Shown one piece after another: positions 35,691 to 47,371 of a stretch of DNA of 64,000 bases. Numbering within the stretch: position 1 is the first letter of the stretch; every line of letters starts with the position of its first letter. The notes beneath the pieces were generated by a model. The model was not told the DNA's origin. It did no database searches and worked only from the letters and a program-made list of their open reading frames with translations. The translations under genes and the position numbers were made by a program. The stretch covers positions 62,001 to 126,000 of the forward strand of contig JAGFNQ010005674.1 in assembly GCA_024364735.1 (NCBI GenBank). The letters run 5' to 3'. The stretch comes from Boesenbergia rotunda. Its lineage: Eukaryota; Streptophyta; Magnoliopsida; Zingiberales; Zingiberaceae.

Positions 35691-36560
35691 GATAATTTTT
35701 GAATTTAAGAATGAGTTGTTATGAGTTTCACTTGTAATCAATTTAAATGAGTTATTATGTTAAAAATCTTGAGATTCCATTCGAATTAAAAGTTATGATT
35801 TTTTAAAACTTATCCATGCGTGGTCGTCGATCAAAATGGTTCCAAAAGTTCAGGCTCTGCTGCTTTGCATCACAACCCCAAACAACTAAGGTTTGATTCA
35901 AAGGGAGAATGTAGAAAACAAGAAGAATTGCTTCGCATAGATAATTTTTAAGATCAAGTTTTGACATTTTAAGCTTTAACAAAATTAGAAACTGCAGAAC
36001 AGCAATCACGAGTGGAATACAATAAAAAATAAAAAACCTAATGAGTCACCAATGATCCTAGACTAACTGATTTGGCTCATAATTAGTACCAACATAATCA
36101 ATCGAACCAACAAATTGACAAGACTAACATGTCAATTAAAGAGAAGACCAATTTAACTTATAGAAAAAGAGAAGATTATCCTTATCAAAATATGGAGAAT
36201 ATTTGTGGATCGAATTCTGTGGCTTCTATTAATTCTCTTTTTCTTACTGCCCTACAATATTGCAGTGGCGATAATTCCCAACTCTTTGGATAAACCGAAG
36301 AAAAATAATAAAAAAAATGTATGCATGTGAAAATCTATGGCATGTACAACTGCAAGCCAACGCTTGTGGATGAGAAAGCAGTGTTGGAGATGCACTTCTT
36401 CATTGCCACCTCCAAAAGCTAATCCAAAACTCACCCCTGAAATGCCCATACCACCCTCTTCCTCATCGTTTGTCTTTTGTAGCCCGTGTTCTAACTCCTG
36501 CAAACCAACAAACGAACCACCATCTCACATCCCCAGCCCATATATTTACTGTCCTCCACT
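35691..36560. other. Upstream region of glycolate oxidase
   Basis: No other gene is recognised. A TATA-like CATATATTTAC at 36539-36549 lies just upstream of the likely 5' UTR. Confidence 0.45.
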
Positions 36561-36697
36561 CCACACCCTCAGTATGTTCATTTCTCCTGCTATCAGCGAG
36601 CAAGGTTAGTTTCTCTCTTCTCTCTTTCTTTCTTTTTGCAGAAATTTGTATTGAGTTATTTATTGTCACTCTTTTCTTTTTTGTAGGCTGTAAAACC

Positions 36698-39008
36698 ATG
36701 AGCATGGAGGTCACCAACGTGATGGAGTATGAGGCCATTGCCAAGCAGAAGCTGCCCAAGATGGTGTTCGATTACTATGCCTCGGGCGCAGAAGACCAAT
36801 GGACCTTGCAGGAGAACAGGGAAGCTTTCTGGAGGATCTTGTAAGCAATCCCTTACCTTGTTTCTTCTTTTATGTTTTTGCTCTTTTGTGTTGATTCGCT
36901 AAGATTTTGCTAGCTTCTGTTCTGCTTGTTAGCTTTTGTATCAATCTGTTTTACTGGCTATAGGAGAAAATTAAACAGGTCTAATAAAAGATTTTTTGCA
37001 TCTAATATTGAGTTTAAGTCCTTATTCTTTTTTGATATTATGTTAAATTATCTTGCACAATCAGTTGTCAAAAAATAAAGGAAACTACTGAACTCTTTTT
37101 GTTAAAGCAAGCATAATCTAAGGTCTCTTCTTTGTGTTTATTGAGATTAATATGGATTTAATATGCAATCAAAATCTATCAACAATAAGCATGACTTAGC
37201 TGAATGATTTGACTTTATCTGGTTTTCCTCTATCAAGACACAATGGAATAATGATCTACTTGGTGATTCTATCTTATGTTGCATGATGTTTGATCGTAAA
37301 ACAGATTTCGCCCACGCATTCTCATCGACGTCTCAAAGATTGATATGACCACCACTGTATTAGGATTTAAGATATCAATGCCGATTATGATTGCTCCCAC
37401 TGCCATGCAGAAGATGGCCCATCCTGATGGTAAGATTTCAATTGAGGATCATTAATGAAGTTAATATAAATGAATTCCTAAACTGGTTAACTATAGTAGA
37501 TTCTTAGTTTATGTTACTGCTTTTGCAACAATACAGGAGAATATGCAACAGCAAGAGCAGCATCAGCCGCAGGCACCATAATGGTTTGTTCTTTTCCTTG
37601 GTACGTTTTGTTAGCTGCGATTCAAATATCACAAACTTAGTCACTTTGATGCTTCTTTCACAGACACTCTCATCTTGGGCTACTTCCAGTGTGGAAGAGG
37701 TTGCCTCAACAGGGCCGGGAATTCGATTCTTCCAGCTCTATGTAAGCTATATTCTTGATCGAACTTCAGTTGCTGTAAGTTTTCATGATCTCAGCTTATC
37801 TCATTCTTCTGTTACTTGTCAGGTCTACAAAGACAGAAATGTAGTTGCACAACTCGTGAGAAGAGCAGAAAGAGCTGGGTTCAAGGCCATAGCCCTCACT
37901 GTTGATACTCCAAGACTTGGCCGGAGGGAAGCCGACATCAAGAACAGGTACGGTAGTGGGTTCTTATGCAGCTTCTAAGTTAAAAAAAAGAAAGGTCAAT
38001 CTTAATGTAATTAATACTTCAATTACAGATTCGTCCTGCCACCATTTTTGACCTTAAAAAACTTTGAGGGTTTGGACCTTGGGAAGATGGATCAGGTGAG
38101 TCTTGTAACCGATATTCTTGGAAGAGTTGATACACCCAGCTATTTTCTTGATTAAAATGTCTCTGGTTGAATTGTAGGCTAATGAATCTGGGCTTGCTTC
38201 ATATGTTGCTGGCCAAATTGACAGAACACTGAGCTGGAAGGTATGCTACTTCATCTCATGATGGATCAGAGACCAATCACTACTGATACCGATCCTTTTG
38301 AACTATTTATAGGACGTGAAGTGGTTGCAGACGATCACTACTATGCCAATCCTAGTGAAAGGAGTTCTCACTGCAGAGGACGGTAAGCATTCTGATCCTT
38401 GAACCTGAATGTTTACTTAAGTCGAATATTAGACAGATATTTCCGACCTTTCACTCCCAACATGCAGCAAGGCTGGCCATTCAGTCCGGTGCAGCTGGTA
38501 TTATCGTATCCAACCATGGAGCTCGTCAGCTCGACTACGTTCCAGCTACCATCACTGCTTTGGAAGAGGTATATATCTGCTAAAACATCCTTGAAGCAGA
38601 GCTTGGGATGTTACTGACAAAGCGATGGTGCCAAATTCAGGTTGTGAAAGCTGCACAGGGTCGCGTTCCAGTCTTTCTAGATGGCGGAGTTCGCCGGGGA
38701 ACCGATGTCTTCAAGGCTTTAGCTTTGGGGGCTTCTGGAATATTTGTAAGTAGAAGATGACCTTCGTTCTTCAAGTCCAGTATGTTCTCCTTGATGATAT
38801 TTTTCTCTCGACCGGTAACAAGATTGGAAGGCCAGTGGTGTTTTCTTTGGCTGCTGAAGGCGAGGCTGGCGTGAGGAAAGTTCTGCAGATGCTTCGCGAT
38901 GAATTCGAGCTCACCATGGCATTAAGTGGCTGCACCTCGCTCAAGGAAATCACACGCAACCACATCGTGACTGAAACAGACCGTGGCCGTCCCTTGCCGA
39001 GGCTATGA
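36698..39008 (+). CDS. GLO: (S)-2-hydroxy-acid oxidase, peroxisomal glycolate oxidase
   Basis: The enzyme oxidises glycolate to glyoxylate with O2, making H2O2, in photorespiration; it is an FMN enzyme of leaf peroxisomes. Eleven coding exons: 36698-36840, 37305-37429, 37537-37583, 37664-37741, 37823-37947, 38029-38095, 38178-38240, 38313-38382, 38468-38568, 38641-38745 and 38823-39008. All have GT-AG introns and phases that fit, giving 369 aa. A second ATG (36704) would start MEVTNVMEYEAIAKQKLPKM exactly where other GLOs begin and may be the real start (367 aa). Active-site residues are kept: Tyr in DYYASG, Tyr in FFQLYV, Lys in ILVKGV, and His and Arg in SNHGARQLDY. FMN site blocks FLDGGVRRGTD and GRPVVFSLA are intact. 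The C-terminus PRL is a variant of the SKL-type peroxisomal signal. A short 5' UTR intron (36605-36686) is likely. The gene is apparently intact. Confidence 0.97.
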
Positions 39009-40004
39009 ATGATTTGGAAGACAGACTCGTCACTCCATAAAGCCGAGACTACAAATGAGCTTAGCACCTTTGTAATGGTCTGAAGAACGAGCTAGTGTGA
39101 AGAAACTACCTCTATCCCACGCGGGAAAAGTTCTTCATTAAGATATGTTTAAAGTTTTAACTCGACAGTGGAATATTTTCAGATGGAAATTATGTATTCG
39201 ACATGATCTGCTGAATAATATATATATATATATATATATACACGTGTGTATTGACTTAAACGGTTCATACAGCAAATAGGAGATGAGCATTCATCAAAGG
39301 GAGCTTGGAACGCCATCTTATGTCGATATCAAGAAGGCCTACCAAAGTTTGTCCATCACGATTTCATCAGGGTGTTAGTTCGTCGATCTCCTAAGTGGGT
39401 GTTGGATGGCTCAATGCAGTTGAGCTAGTTGGGTGTTGGTTCACTAGATTAAAAGCATTACACAAAGGTAAACTCGAATGACGAGAGGAGTATGATGACA
39501 AGTAGAGCAAGTTGAAGAGTTTGGGGTACTCAAAGGTGGACTTGTAAGACGAGGGAAGAAACATTTGTAAGAAGTTTGGAGAGCTTGGTACATATGAGGT
39601 ACTGAAGATTTAATGCAAGACGTAATTAGAGCGGTCCAAAATAAGGTGGACTTGCAGGCTAAGGGTAAAGGAAGGCACATGAAACGAGCTTGCAAAGCTC
39701 AACACTATTCGATCAATAATTTGACATTAAGAGAATCCGAGAAAAATAAAGAGCATCGATAAAATTGGCCAATTTGTGTAGCAAAATATCAATAACGGCT
39801 GTGGATGAGCAGGTAAAAGCAAACATACGACTAAAATGCACTTCTCAGTCAACAAGAAATTAAACAACCGACCAAGGGCTCTGAACATGAAGTAGCAACA
39901 AAACAAATCCGATGGACAGACAGTCACTAATCAAAACCCATGCAGCAGTGCAAGCTTACAGAATAGTAGAGTCCAGGAGCCAAATATTCACATCAGAAGA
40001 GACC
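39009..40004. other. Spacer between GLO and the At3g44150-like gene
   Basis: Convergent 3' ends. It has a TA microsatellite (39216-39240). The stretch 39290-39700 repeats GTGTTGG(T/A) and GGTGGACTTG words and looks like old repeat debris. No gene. Confidence 0.5.
39216..39240. repeat. (TA)n microsatellite
   Basis: About twelve TA units, 0.2 kb after the GLO stop codon. Confidence 0.9.
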
Positions 40005-43000
40005 TTAGACGAATTTGTTATACTGGCTGGTGAGAGAGTCCCTGAGGTTCGAGTACAATCCGAAGAGAGAGTACTGCTTCAGATTGGACACCTCGTACCA
40101 TGAATTGAGAACGGCATGGTGCTTATCAGTACCTGAAAAGGCCACTTGTATACCTATGCTGCAGTCGACAGCACCGCCCTGGGTTTTGCAGCTAGACGTC
40201 CTGATTGCACAAACTTGATTGTTGAGGCAAACAAAAGCTGACTTTCCGTTCGAACAAGAACCGCACCCATCTCGCTTCCAGTACAGGTTCTGGAGTCTGC
40301 CCTTCTTGAATTCAAGAACCTACATAGATGAGAAAGAGAGAGCGAGAGAGAGCATCACGGGTAGGTGGGATAGATATCCTTCATGTCTTGACACACTAGT
40401 GGAATCGTACCAGAGTAAAGCTGGTTACTGCATAAGTGCTGTTACCAATAAAAACGGGAATGGAACGGGCTGCATATTTCCGACCGGCAAATGCAACCAT
40501 GAATCCCCCATTGGCAACCTGTAATGGGTAAATTTCATGGATGATGATCCCTCTTAATCTTATCAAGGAATTTTTTTCTAGATAAATCAAGAGGATTCAT
40601 ATTTCTCTAGCTTATTTTTTCCTATCTAATGCCAAAACATATATTATCAAGGTTCACTGGAAAGCATCATATTTATTACAATGTGCAATAGGAAAAGAGG
40701 GAGTTACAACTAGCAATAATGTCCTTGAGACTAAAAAAAGTCCTTGGATGCTTAAAATGCAATAAATATCATAAATGAAAATTGGAAACATGGATAATAT
40801 GTCAAATATCCATATTTTACAAATGGGAATGTTTGCTTCCACATACCAAGCATATCTAGTCAATTAGCACAGCTATATATATCGAAGGAGTGTATCAGCT
40901 ATGTTGGATACATAGCTTGTTGGTCAAATGGATTTTACCATGGTGAAAAGAAAAACAAAAATACAGCTTATCCTCCATGAGATATTGCACTCTGATTCTG
41001 CCCCCTAAAAGATTTTTTCCCCAATTTAGCCACCTGAATTTACCTCTGTTAGCACTTAATCTCTTCTTTCATCTTCATAAATTCCTCCCCGTCCTTTTTT
41101 TCCATCTTCTTCTGGCTCTGCATGAATTTCTCCCATCATTCACTTCATATCCATCTCAATGAACTTTTCTGATCTTCTTCCTCCTCTTTTCTTCCTTCTT
41201 CTTCCTCCTCTTTTCTTACCTCTTTTTCTTCCTCTTCTACTACATCCTCTTCATGAACTCCTTTTCCATTTTCCTCTCCTTCACCTTCCTTCTTGTTAGC
41301 CCATCATGGATTTTTCTGCAATTGGCGCTATGGTTTCACTTCTGTGAAGTCTGATCTAGTGACATAAGCATTCATTTCTATGTGCCTTAGCAAATCATGG
41401 GAAGAGGGACAATGACAGTTCCCAGGGCTTCTGCTTCCCTCATCCTCCTTGTTGGCAGGGTTGGGTGACAAGGAAGGATAGATAGAGCAAGGGTTGGACA
41501 GGATAAGAGACGAAGATAGCCAGATTAAACTTGATTAAGAAATACTATAATTTGGCACCTTGCTTCAATACAAACACAATTCAATAACTAGGGTGGATAA
41601 GAAAGTGGCTAAATAGTCATGGTTTCAACTCCAGGCGGGCAAACTGACAAAAAATAGGACATCAGTATTTTACTTATAAAAGTGATACCATTGAGCAACA
41701 GATGACAGTTGAAAATAGCTCATTCACAACGGAAATTGAATAACTTGAAGATAGAGTGACGGATGACAGTTGTGTATGTGAGGTAATTGCTCCTCCAACT
41801 ATGCTACAGATTTGCTACATCATTGGATCTACTTACGTCATGTAATAATCCAATTTCAGTGTTGAAAGAACCTAGCAAAACATTATTTTTTTGTTGAAAG
41901 AACCTAGCCTTAGGATCTACCCTAGCATTTCAGATCAGAACCTAAGCTCCATTTAGTGAGCAAAACATTATTTTTTTGTTGAAAGAAAACATTCAATTTC
42001 AGTGTATCCACTTACATGATAGGCAAAGCAGCTACATATTAATTTTTCCATTCCTAAAACTCAAAGAAGCGTATAAACAAGACAATTCCAAAAAAAAAAA
42101 AACCATTAAAGATACACTTGAAATGGCATCTATCATGAGCAAGCCATGTTAATTCCTACTATAATTATTAACCTGTAATCACATACATTTTCAATAATTA
42201 AGACAATTTTAGAAGACTCAGATAAGGTTCCATCAATACAAAAGTACTTGGTAGTCACAAAGAATATAACAAAAAAACTTTACAAGGTAACACAGATTAT
42301 CCATTAGTGAGTGAAGTACACAATGGCCTAGTTTCTCCGTGACCTCACCTAGGGTTGTAATGGGTGATGTGCCTCAATTTTGAATGAGAAATGCTCTTGA
42401 TCATTATTTCAAAACTGACCACACTCATGAGTACACAAGGGTCTAGTTTCGCCATGGCCTCACCTAGGATTGTAATGGTAATGCACCTTGATTTGGAATG
42501 AGAAGGTAATGCCTTGACCATTATTTTGCAAGATTGTAAAAATCGCTAGGCGGCATCGGTGGCGCCTAGGTGGGGCCTAGGCGTTTTCACTATTTTCCGG
42601 ACAAAAACTCCAAGGGTGCCATTGGAATTTTAGGATGTCAAATATTTCATGAATGGAGCAAATGATAACAGGACTAGAGAGTGTCAATGAGTAGTCTATA
42701 ATATAAGATATGACTAACAAAATAAAAATTCAAAGAACAAAAAATAGATAACTATTCTAGAAAGTCAGTTCCATAAGATGAATATTTTCATGTAGGACTG
42801 CGTGAGGACTTAGACTGTGTGTCCTAATTTTTTCTCACCTTCTTTATTCCAAAAATTCTCAAAAAAAAAAAATTTATTGTCAAAACGTTAAAAAAAAAAA
42901 TTGTAAACGCCCAAGCCGCCTAGGCGGCCAGCCCCCACAAACACGGTGCGGAGCGGCAGGGGGCCGATTGACGCCTAGGCGCCCGCCTAGTCCGCTTTTT

Positions 43001-44961
43001 ACAACACTGTTATTTTGACATTGCTCAAACTGACTACACTCATGAAAAAAATATATAATGCCACTTGTTTTTCATCATCATCATCATCATCATCAATCCC
43101 AAGTCTTAAATAGGGTTGCAACATGAATCTTATCCCTCCATTTCCATTCAGTATTACTATATATGACTATATCCCTAGTAATATTTAAATTAATATCGCT
43201 CGAACTCTTCTATGTATAACTCTAAAACAATCTATTGTTTTATCTTCAAATATATTCATATCATTTCAACCCAACACCAAGGGAAAAAAAATATGATGCA
43301 CCAACCTTGCCTTGTCTGCCTTGTGCACTTGGGTTAGCCTTGAAGCACCTTGTAACAACACTAGACATGACATTAACCAATGACGTCAATCTTCGGGGTT
43401 ATGACAACTCCATAAGATCGTGTGGAATCAGGCATGCTCATTCTACACTTAATACCTCAGCCTAGACTAGTGTCAACACTCACCATCACACCCAAGGTAA
43501 ATAATTTGCACGGGGGAGAAAATATAGTGCACAAACCTCACCTAGTTTGCATTGGGCACCTAGGTGAGACTCGGGGTGGCTTTAACAAAAGCAGACATGG
43601 AGCAGACTAGTGGTGTCTCCATCTGTTAGAGTACGAACACCACTTTGAAGGAAGTGGGAATTATCTACACAAGGCAATGAGTCTTTAGTGAGTATTACTA
43701 AAGAAATAGGATGGAAACAAGATGAACGCAACTGTGAATCACTGTATGATTTTCAACTTTTTGGTAGATTATCTTTCTTTTCTGTTATATCTAATCACCC
43801 ACTAATCTTTTTCACTCTATTTACTTCTATTTTAGATTTAGATTTACAAAAAAAATGATTAACCAAATTAGGTAACGTTGAACCTGGGATAACCGACTCG
43901 GCCCCATGGAAGTTTCCCACTGGCCACCATGGTAAATCAGGAAAATGTACATGGAGGCCCATCCTAACAACTAGCATTCTCAAGTTTGCTACCTATTATG
44001 GGGAAAATTCCCAATAATACACTGTAGCTGAGTTTCAAACTCTAGATCTCTTATTTATCATTGGAGGGTCTAACCATGGCACCATGCCCCCGGGGTTAGA
44101 TTTAGATTTACAAGACATGCACAAGAAAATTATGTTTATAGTTAATTGATGTACATCTAATAAATGGTTACTCCTCTCTAGTTCCTCTCTTGTCTCTAGT
44201 CCTTTTCTTCTATACTCAAAAGAATTTCGATCTTCTAACATTACTGTCTTTTTATGATCACAAATTCACAATTTTAACAACTTGCTATCATCATTCATCA
44301 GCAATACAGTCACCAGAGACCCTGCATATAATTTATACTCATATTTGTCATTCATCTAAGTCCTTCAGGTCTTCCTCATTATCCTGCAATTTATTTTACT
44401 TATAAGACTTGGTCAACAATGGAAAGATCAAAAACATGTGAAATTTATCAAAGATTCCCTCATAAATAATTGAAAAACTCAAAGGGAGTACCTTCGCTTT
44501 CTTTTGCTTCGTATTCCAAACAAAATGGTAAAAAAAAAATCGCGCTAATGATCAAGTAAACCAACAACGATCACAAACAAACCCTATAACCCTATATTTA
44601 TATCCAGACACTTACATGAAATAAATCGGAGAAAAAGTAAGATGCGTAACGGAGCCGAGCATACCGACGGGTTATTGTTGGTGTTGATCGTCAGGATGGA
44701 GATCTCGTCGACCTTGGGGCGGAACACCGCGATCTGAGCATTACCGGAGGAAAGCGAGAGGCGACTGTCGCAGGGCGACAACTGGGCGCCGTTGGAGTAG
44801 AACGACTCGCGGTTGTCGAAGGCGAGGCCGAAGGTGAACCCATCCCGCCGTTGGATCTTGGAATCGGCGCAAGGGGTGAAGACGTGGTTCTCGTTACCAG
44901 CCGCCGCCACTGCCGCCAGAAACGCCACCACGACCGCCGCCGCCGCCACGACAGCCCTCAT
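40005..44961 (-). CDS. Secreted plant protein of unknown function, At3g44150 (Expp1-like) family
   Basis: The function is not known. Three exons: 44665-44961, 40411-40518 and 40005-40319, GT-AG introns, 239 aa. The start is the ATG at 44961, since it opens a clear signal peptide (MRAVVAAAAVVVAFLAAVAAA), although the frame is open further upstream. The mature part holds CADSKIQRRDGFTFGLAF, GGFMVAFAGRKYAARS, NSTYAVTSFTLVLEF, a cysteine-rich WKRDGCGSCS...FVCLNNQVCAIRTSSCK block, and ends NLRDSLTSQYNKFV. I recognise this as the conserved plant-specific family that includes Arabidopsis At3g44150, from memory of its motifs. The even cysteine pattern and signal peptide fit an extracellular or endomembrane location. 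Intron 1 is 4146 bp and carries a SINE, a hAT MITE, a tandem duplication and a microsatellite. The gene lies head-to-head with the RING-H2 gene. Confidence 0.9.
42318..43049. repeat. About 120-bp tandem duplication, second copy interrupted by a MITE
   Basis: Copy 1 (42318-42428) and copy 2 (42429-42528 plus 43018-43049) share GGCCTCACCTAGG.TTGTAATGG, TTGGAATGAGAA and CTCATGA. Copy 2 resumes after the hAT MITE with CAAACTGACTACACTCATGA, matching copy 1 AAAACTGACCACACTCATGA. The duplication is therefore older than the MITE. Confidence 0.75.
42529..43009. mobile_element. hAT-like MITE in intron 1 (481 bp)
   Basis: Ends CAAGATTGTAAAAATCG and CGCTTTTTACAACACTG are imperfect inverted repeats flanked by perfect 8-bp TTATTTTG duplications (42521-42528, 43010-43017). 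Subterminal GC-rich CGCCTAGGCG words (42566-42595, 42905-42990) are strongly palindromic. Confidence 0.9.
43072..43094. repeat. (TCA)n microsatellite
   Basis: Seven to eight TCA units within intron 1 of the At3g44150-like gene. Confidence 0.9.
43850..44095 (-). mobile_element. SINE (246 bp) with an 18-bp target duplication
   Basis: Flanked by identical TTAGATTTAGATTTACAA (43832-43849 and 44096-44113). On the minus strand it starts GGGGCATGGTGCCATGGTTA (A-box zone), has a B-box-like GAGTTTGAAACTC and a body with a TGGGCCTCCATGTACATTTT stretch. A long direct duplication of this kind is the mark of target-primed retroposition. The unit at 47372-47612 is the same family. Confidence 0.88.
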
Positions 44962-45114
44962 TCCGCCGTCGATTTCTTTTCCTCGCTCACAGGAACGGAT
45001 CGCGTCGTCGTCGGCGGACTCGCCGACCTTTACGGCGGCAGGGTCGTATTCGGATGGGAGAAAATTTGCGTGCGAATAATTTGGACAGTCGAGATCAAGG
45101 GGGATCGAGATCAA

Positions 45115-45614
45115 GGGCTTCGGTGAGGGAGTGGTCGTGTGGGAGCGTTCCCTCTTATCGAGCTGAATCTTTACCGGTCACGGCCATAAAACTTATGCGG
45201 CTTTCAAAAATAAAACATGTGCATGGGCTCAAGGGAGCCAAACAAAATGGACTCGTAACTAAATAATTTTGTTAGTTTGATCTATTTCAATTAATTATTT
45301 TTAACAAATAAAATATTTATAGATAAAGTATTTTTTAAAATAATATATGTGGAAAAAAAATTACTCGTCCATTCCAAACGACCACCACAGTCACACAGTA
45401 AAGCAAAAAAAATAAATATGTGAAATATTTTTTTTATATAATATAGATGACTGATGATAGTGAAAAAAAAAATATTCCTTTGACTTTATTGAACATTGAC
45501 CATTAATATTGCTTCTAAAGATCAACTTCCTCCATTAGGCGACAATTCAATTAAGTTTTGAGCGAGCTCCATTCTTCATCGCCCATAGTTGACTTCACAA
45601 ATGCTTTTGATCCC
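45115..45614. promoter_or_regulatory. Shared upstream region of two head-to-head genes
   Basis: Some 650 bp separate the ATG of the At3g44150-like gene (44961, minus) from the ATG of the RING-H2 gene (45615, plus). The middle is AT-rich (45260-45480). No defined binding sites were picked out. Confidence 0.4.
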
Positions 45615-46094
45615 ATGAACTCCACAGACGCCGCCGCCGCCGCCGCTCTCGCCCCGGCCGCTGGCACGCTAAGCACTTACGGGGGCGATGGGATCCGGTA
45701 CGCCCTGGGCGTGTCGGTCAGCGTGCTCCTCGTCGTCGTCACCATCACCGTCGCGTTCAGGTACTGCACCAGAACTGGCACCGGTGGATCCGGTCAGCAG
45801 GTGGCCACGGACGTTGAGGCGGCGGCGGGGCTCGACGAGGCGACGCTGATGAGCTACCCGAAGGCGGTGTACTCGGAGGGCGGCGCGGCCTCGAGCTGCT
45901 CCATATGCTTGTCGGATTTCAAGGAGGGGGAGGTGCTCAGAGCGCTGCCGGAGTGCGGGCACTTGTTCCACCTGCAGTGCGTCGACCCGTGGCTGAGGTC
46001 GCGCCCGACGTGCCCGCTCTGCCGCACGTCGCCGCTACCAAGCCCCATGCCGACGCCGCTCGCTGAGGCCATTCCACTAGCAAGGCAGTCATGA
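45615..46094 (+). CDS. ATL-type RING-H2 finger E3 ubiquitin ligase
   Basis: A membrane-bound RING-H2 protein that would transfer ubiquitin from an E2 to unknown substrates. Single exon, 159 aa. The first in-frame ATG is at 45615; the frame is open upstream but only from a TTG. Residues 1-27 are short and alanine-rich. One transmembrane segment follows (about 29-52, YALGVSVSVLLVVVTITVAF). The ATL-specific GLD motif starts GLDEATLMSYPK (about 76-87). The RING-H2 is C-x2-C-x15-C-x1-H-x2-H-x2-C-x10-C-x2-C (about 97-138) with the E2-contacting Trp in VDPWL. A short Pro-rich tail ends RQS. This order and the lack of introns are typical of small ATLs. All eight zinc ligands are present. The particular ATL subgroup cannot be assigned by eye. 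Confidence 0.95.
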   Translation: MNSTDAAAAAALAPAAGTLSTYGGDGIRYALGVSVSVLLVVVTITVAFRYCTRTGTGGSGQQVATDVEAAAGLDEATLMSYPKAVYSEGGAASSCSICLSDFKEGEVLRALPECGHLFHLQCVDPWLRSRPTCPLCRTSPLPSPMPTPLAEAIPLARQS

Positions 46095-46499
46095 GATGCA
46101 AATATATATATATAAACTGAGATGAACAGGGGAGGAAGAGAGATCCAGAATTTGAGATCTTGAGCGGATGAAGTGAATCGTAGAGCAGTTGTAAAGTTAT
46201 AAAACTTTGATTTCTTTGTTTCTTTTAACAAATTCCGCATACTTCGATCTCGCCGTGTCCAATAAAAACTTGCAGAATCTGAGCTCTAAGGTTTTTGTTT
46301 GCTGGGCCTTCAAGACCTTTGGAATATGATGCAGGACCAATCCGATGCGAGGCTTCCAATTTTAAAAGTCATAATTTTGACTCAGCAATCGGAATTAAAT
46401 TTTATCAGAGCACACAAGCAACTCGATACGAGCCAACCAAATTAGATAAAGGTTTTGAATTTTAAAGAGCGATAATTTTTGATTAAAAATTTAAAATGA

Positions 46500-46540
<41 letters not shown>

Positions 46541-47371
46541 TTAAAAATCTATATTTGTTATGCCTGTAATCATCAAGTTTAGGCTAAAAAGTATTATTTA
46601 TGCAATTTCCAGAGCCTAGAATTTTTTTATTATTTTTAGTAATTTTCAATTTATGGCATTTAAAATATTTTGATATTTCTAATAATTATGAGTTAATATT
46701 TATATATATCATTTTATTAATTTAATAAAAAAATTCTTTTCGAGATAGAAATTGAAGGTATATCTTTTTTTGTTTTTGAATCTTAGTGAACAGAATTTAT
46801 ACTTTTTGAGAATTCATTATCTATTATTAACAATTTCTTTTTGACAAATGACGAATTTTTTTTATTTTCTTTGGATTCTCTTTTTATCTTCTCTTTGATT
46901 CCTTTTCCTGATTAGCATGTAGGATAGTCGCTATCCTAGAGCGTCGGAATCATAACGATCTCATTGCTCACCATTATGTGAATTGAATAGGCAAATCCAG
47001 AGAATCTTGGATCCACTAGATGATCTCTGTTTCATTAGACAGACTTAGCTTATTGTTGACTTAATAAGCATTGTTGGCGACAGCCCCTCTAGGATGGTCC
47101 TTCACTATTTCACTATTTAAAAGGAAGATAAATCACATGAGATTTTGTCCAATGGCCAACAACAATATCGCATACAAGGGATTGAGACAATTAGTACTGG
47201 GCATTTCACACCCACTGGAAATTGATCTTAGACCTATTGACAGCAACAACATCCTTACCTGAATCAAATGTGCTAGCTCATGGGGGGTGACTTCACATGC
47301 ATTATTGGAGCAAAGATGATAACGCTCACCCGACCTAATATCGCCTTCACATGCATGCACTATTTTTTTTT
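46095..47371. other. Spacer after the RING-H2 gene
   Basis: Holds an (AT)n microsatellite (46501-46537) and AT-rich sequence; 46900-47330 is of ordinary composition but has no recognisable gene. Confidence 0.5.
46501..46537. repeat. (TA)18 microsatellite
   Basis: About eighteen perfect TA units, 0.4 kb after the RING-H2 stop codon. Confidence 0.95.

Larger units (their letters stand above)
40519..44664 (-). other. Large first intron of the At3g44150-like gene
   Basis: On the minus strand the donor is GTATGC (44659-44664) and the acceptor ATTACAG-type TACAG (40519-40523). A pyrimidine-rich tract (CTTCTTCCTCCTCTTTT, 41080-41290) lies in the 3' half. From 43270 to 43610 two diverged copies of ATATGATGCACCAACCTTGCC/ATATAGTGCACAAACCTCACC suggest an old tandem duplication. 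No other exon is needed to keep the frame. Confidence 0.75.

Noticed and set aside
44962..45114. Upstream ATG for the At3g44150-like protein
   Set aside because: It would add a 51-residue acidic leader before a clear signal peptide, so the downstream ATG at 44961 is preferred.
45558..45614. Extended N-terminus of the RING-H2 protein
   Set aside because: The frame is open but begins with TTG; the first ATG in frame is at 45615.
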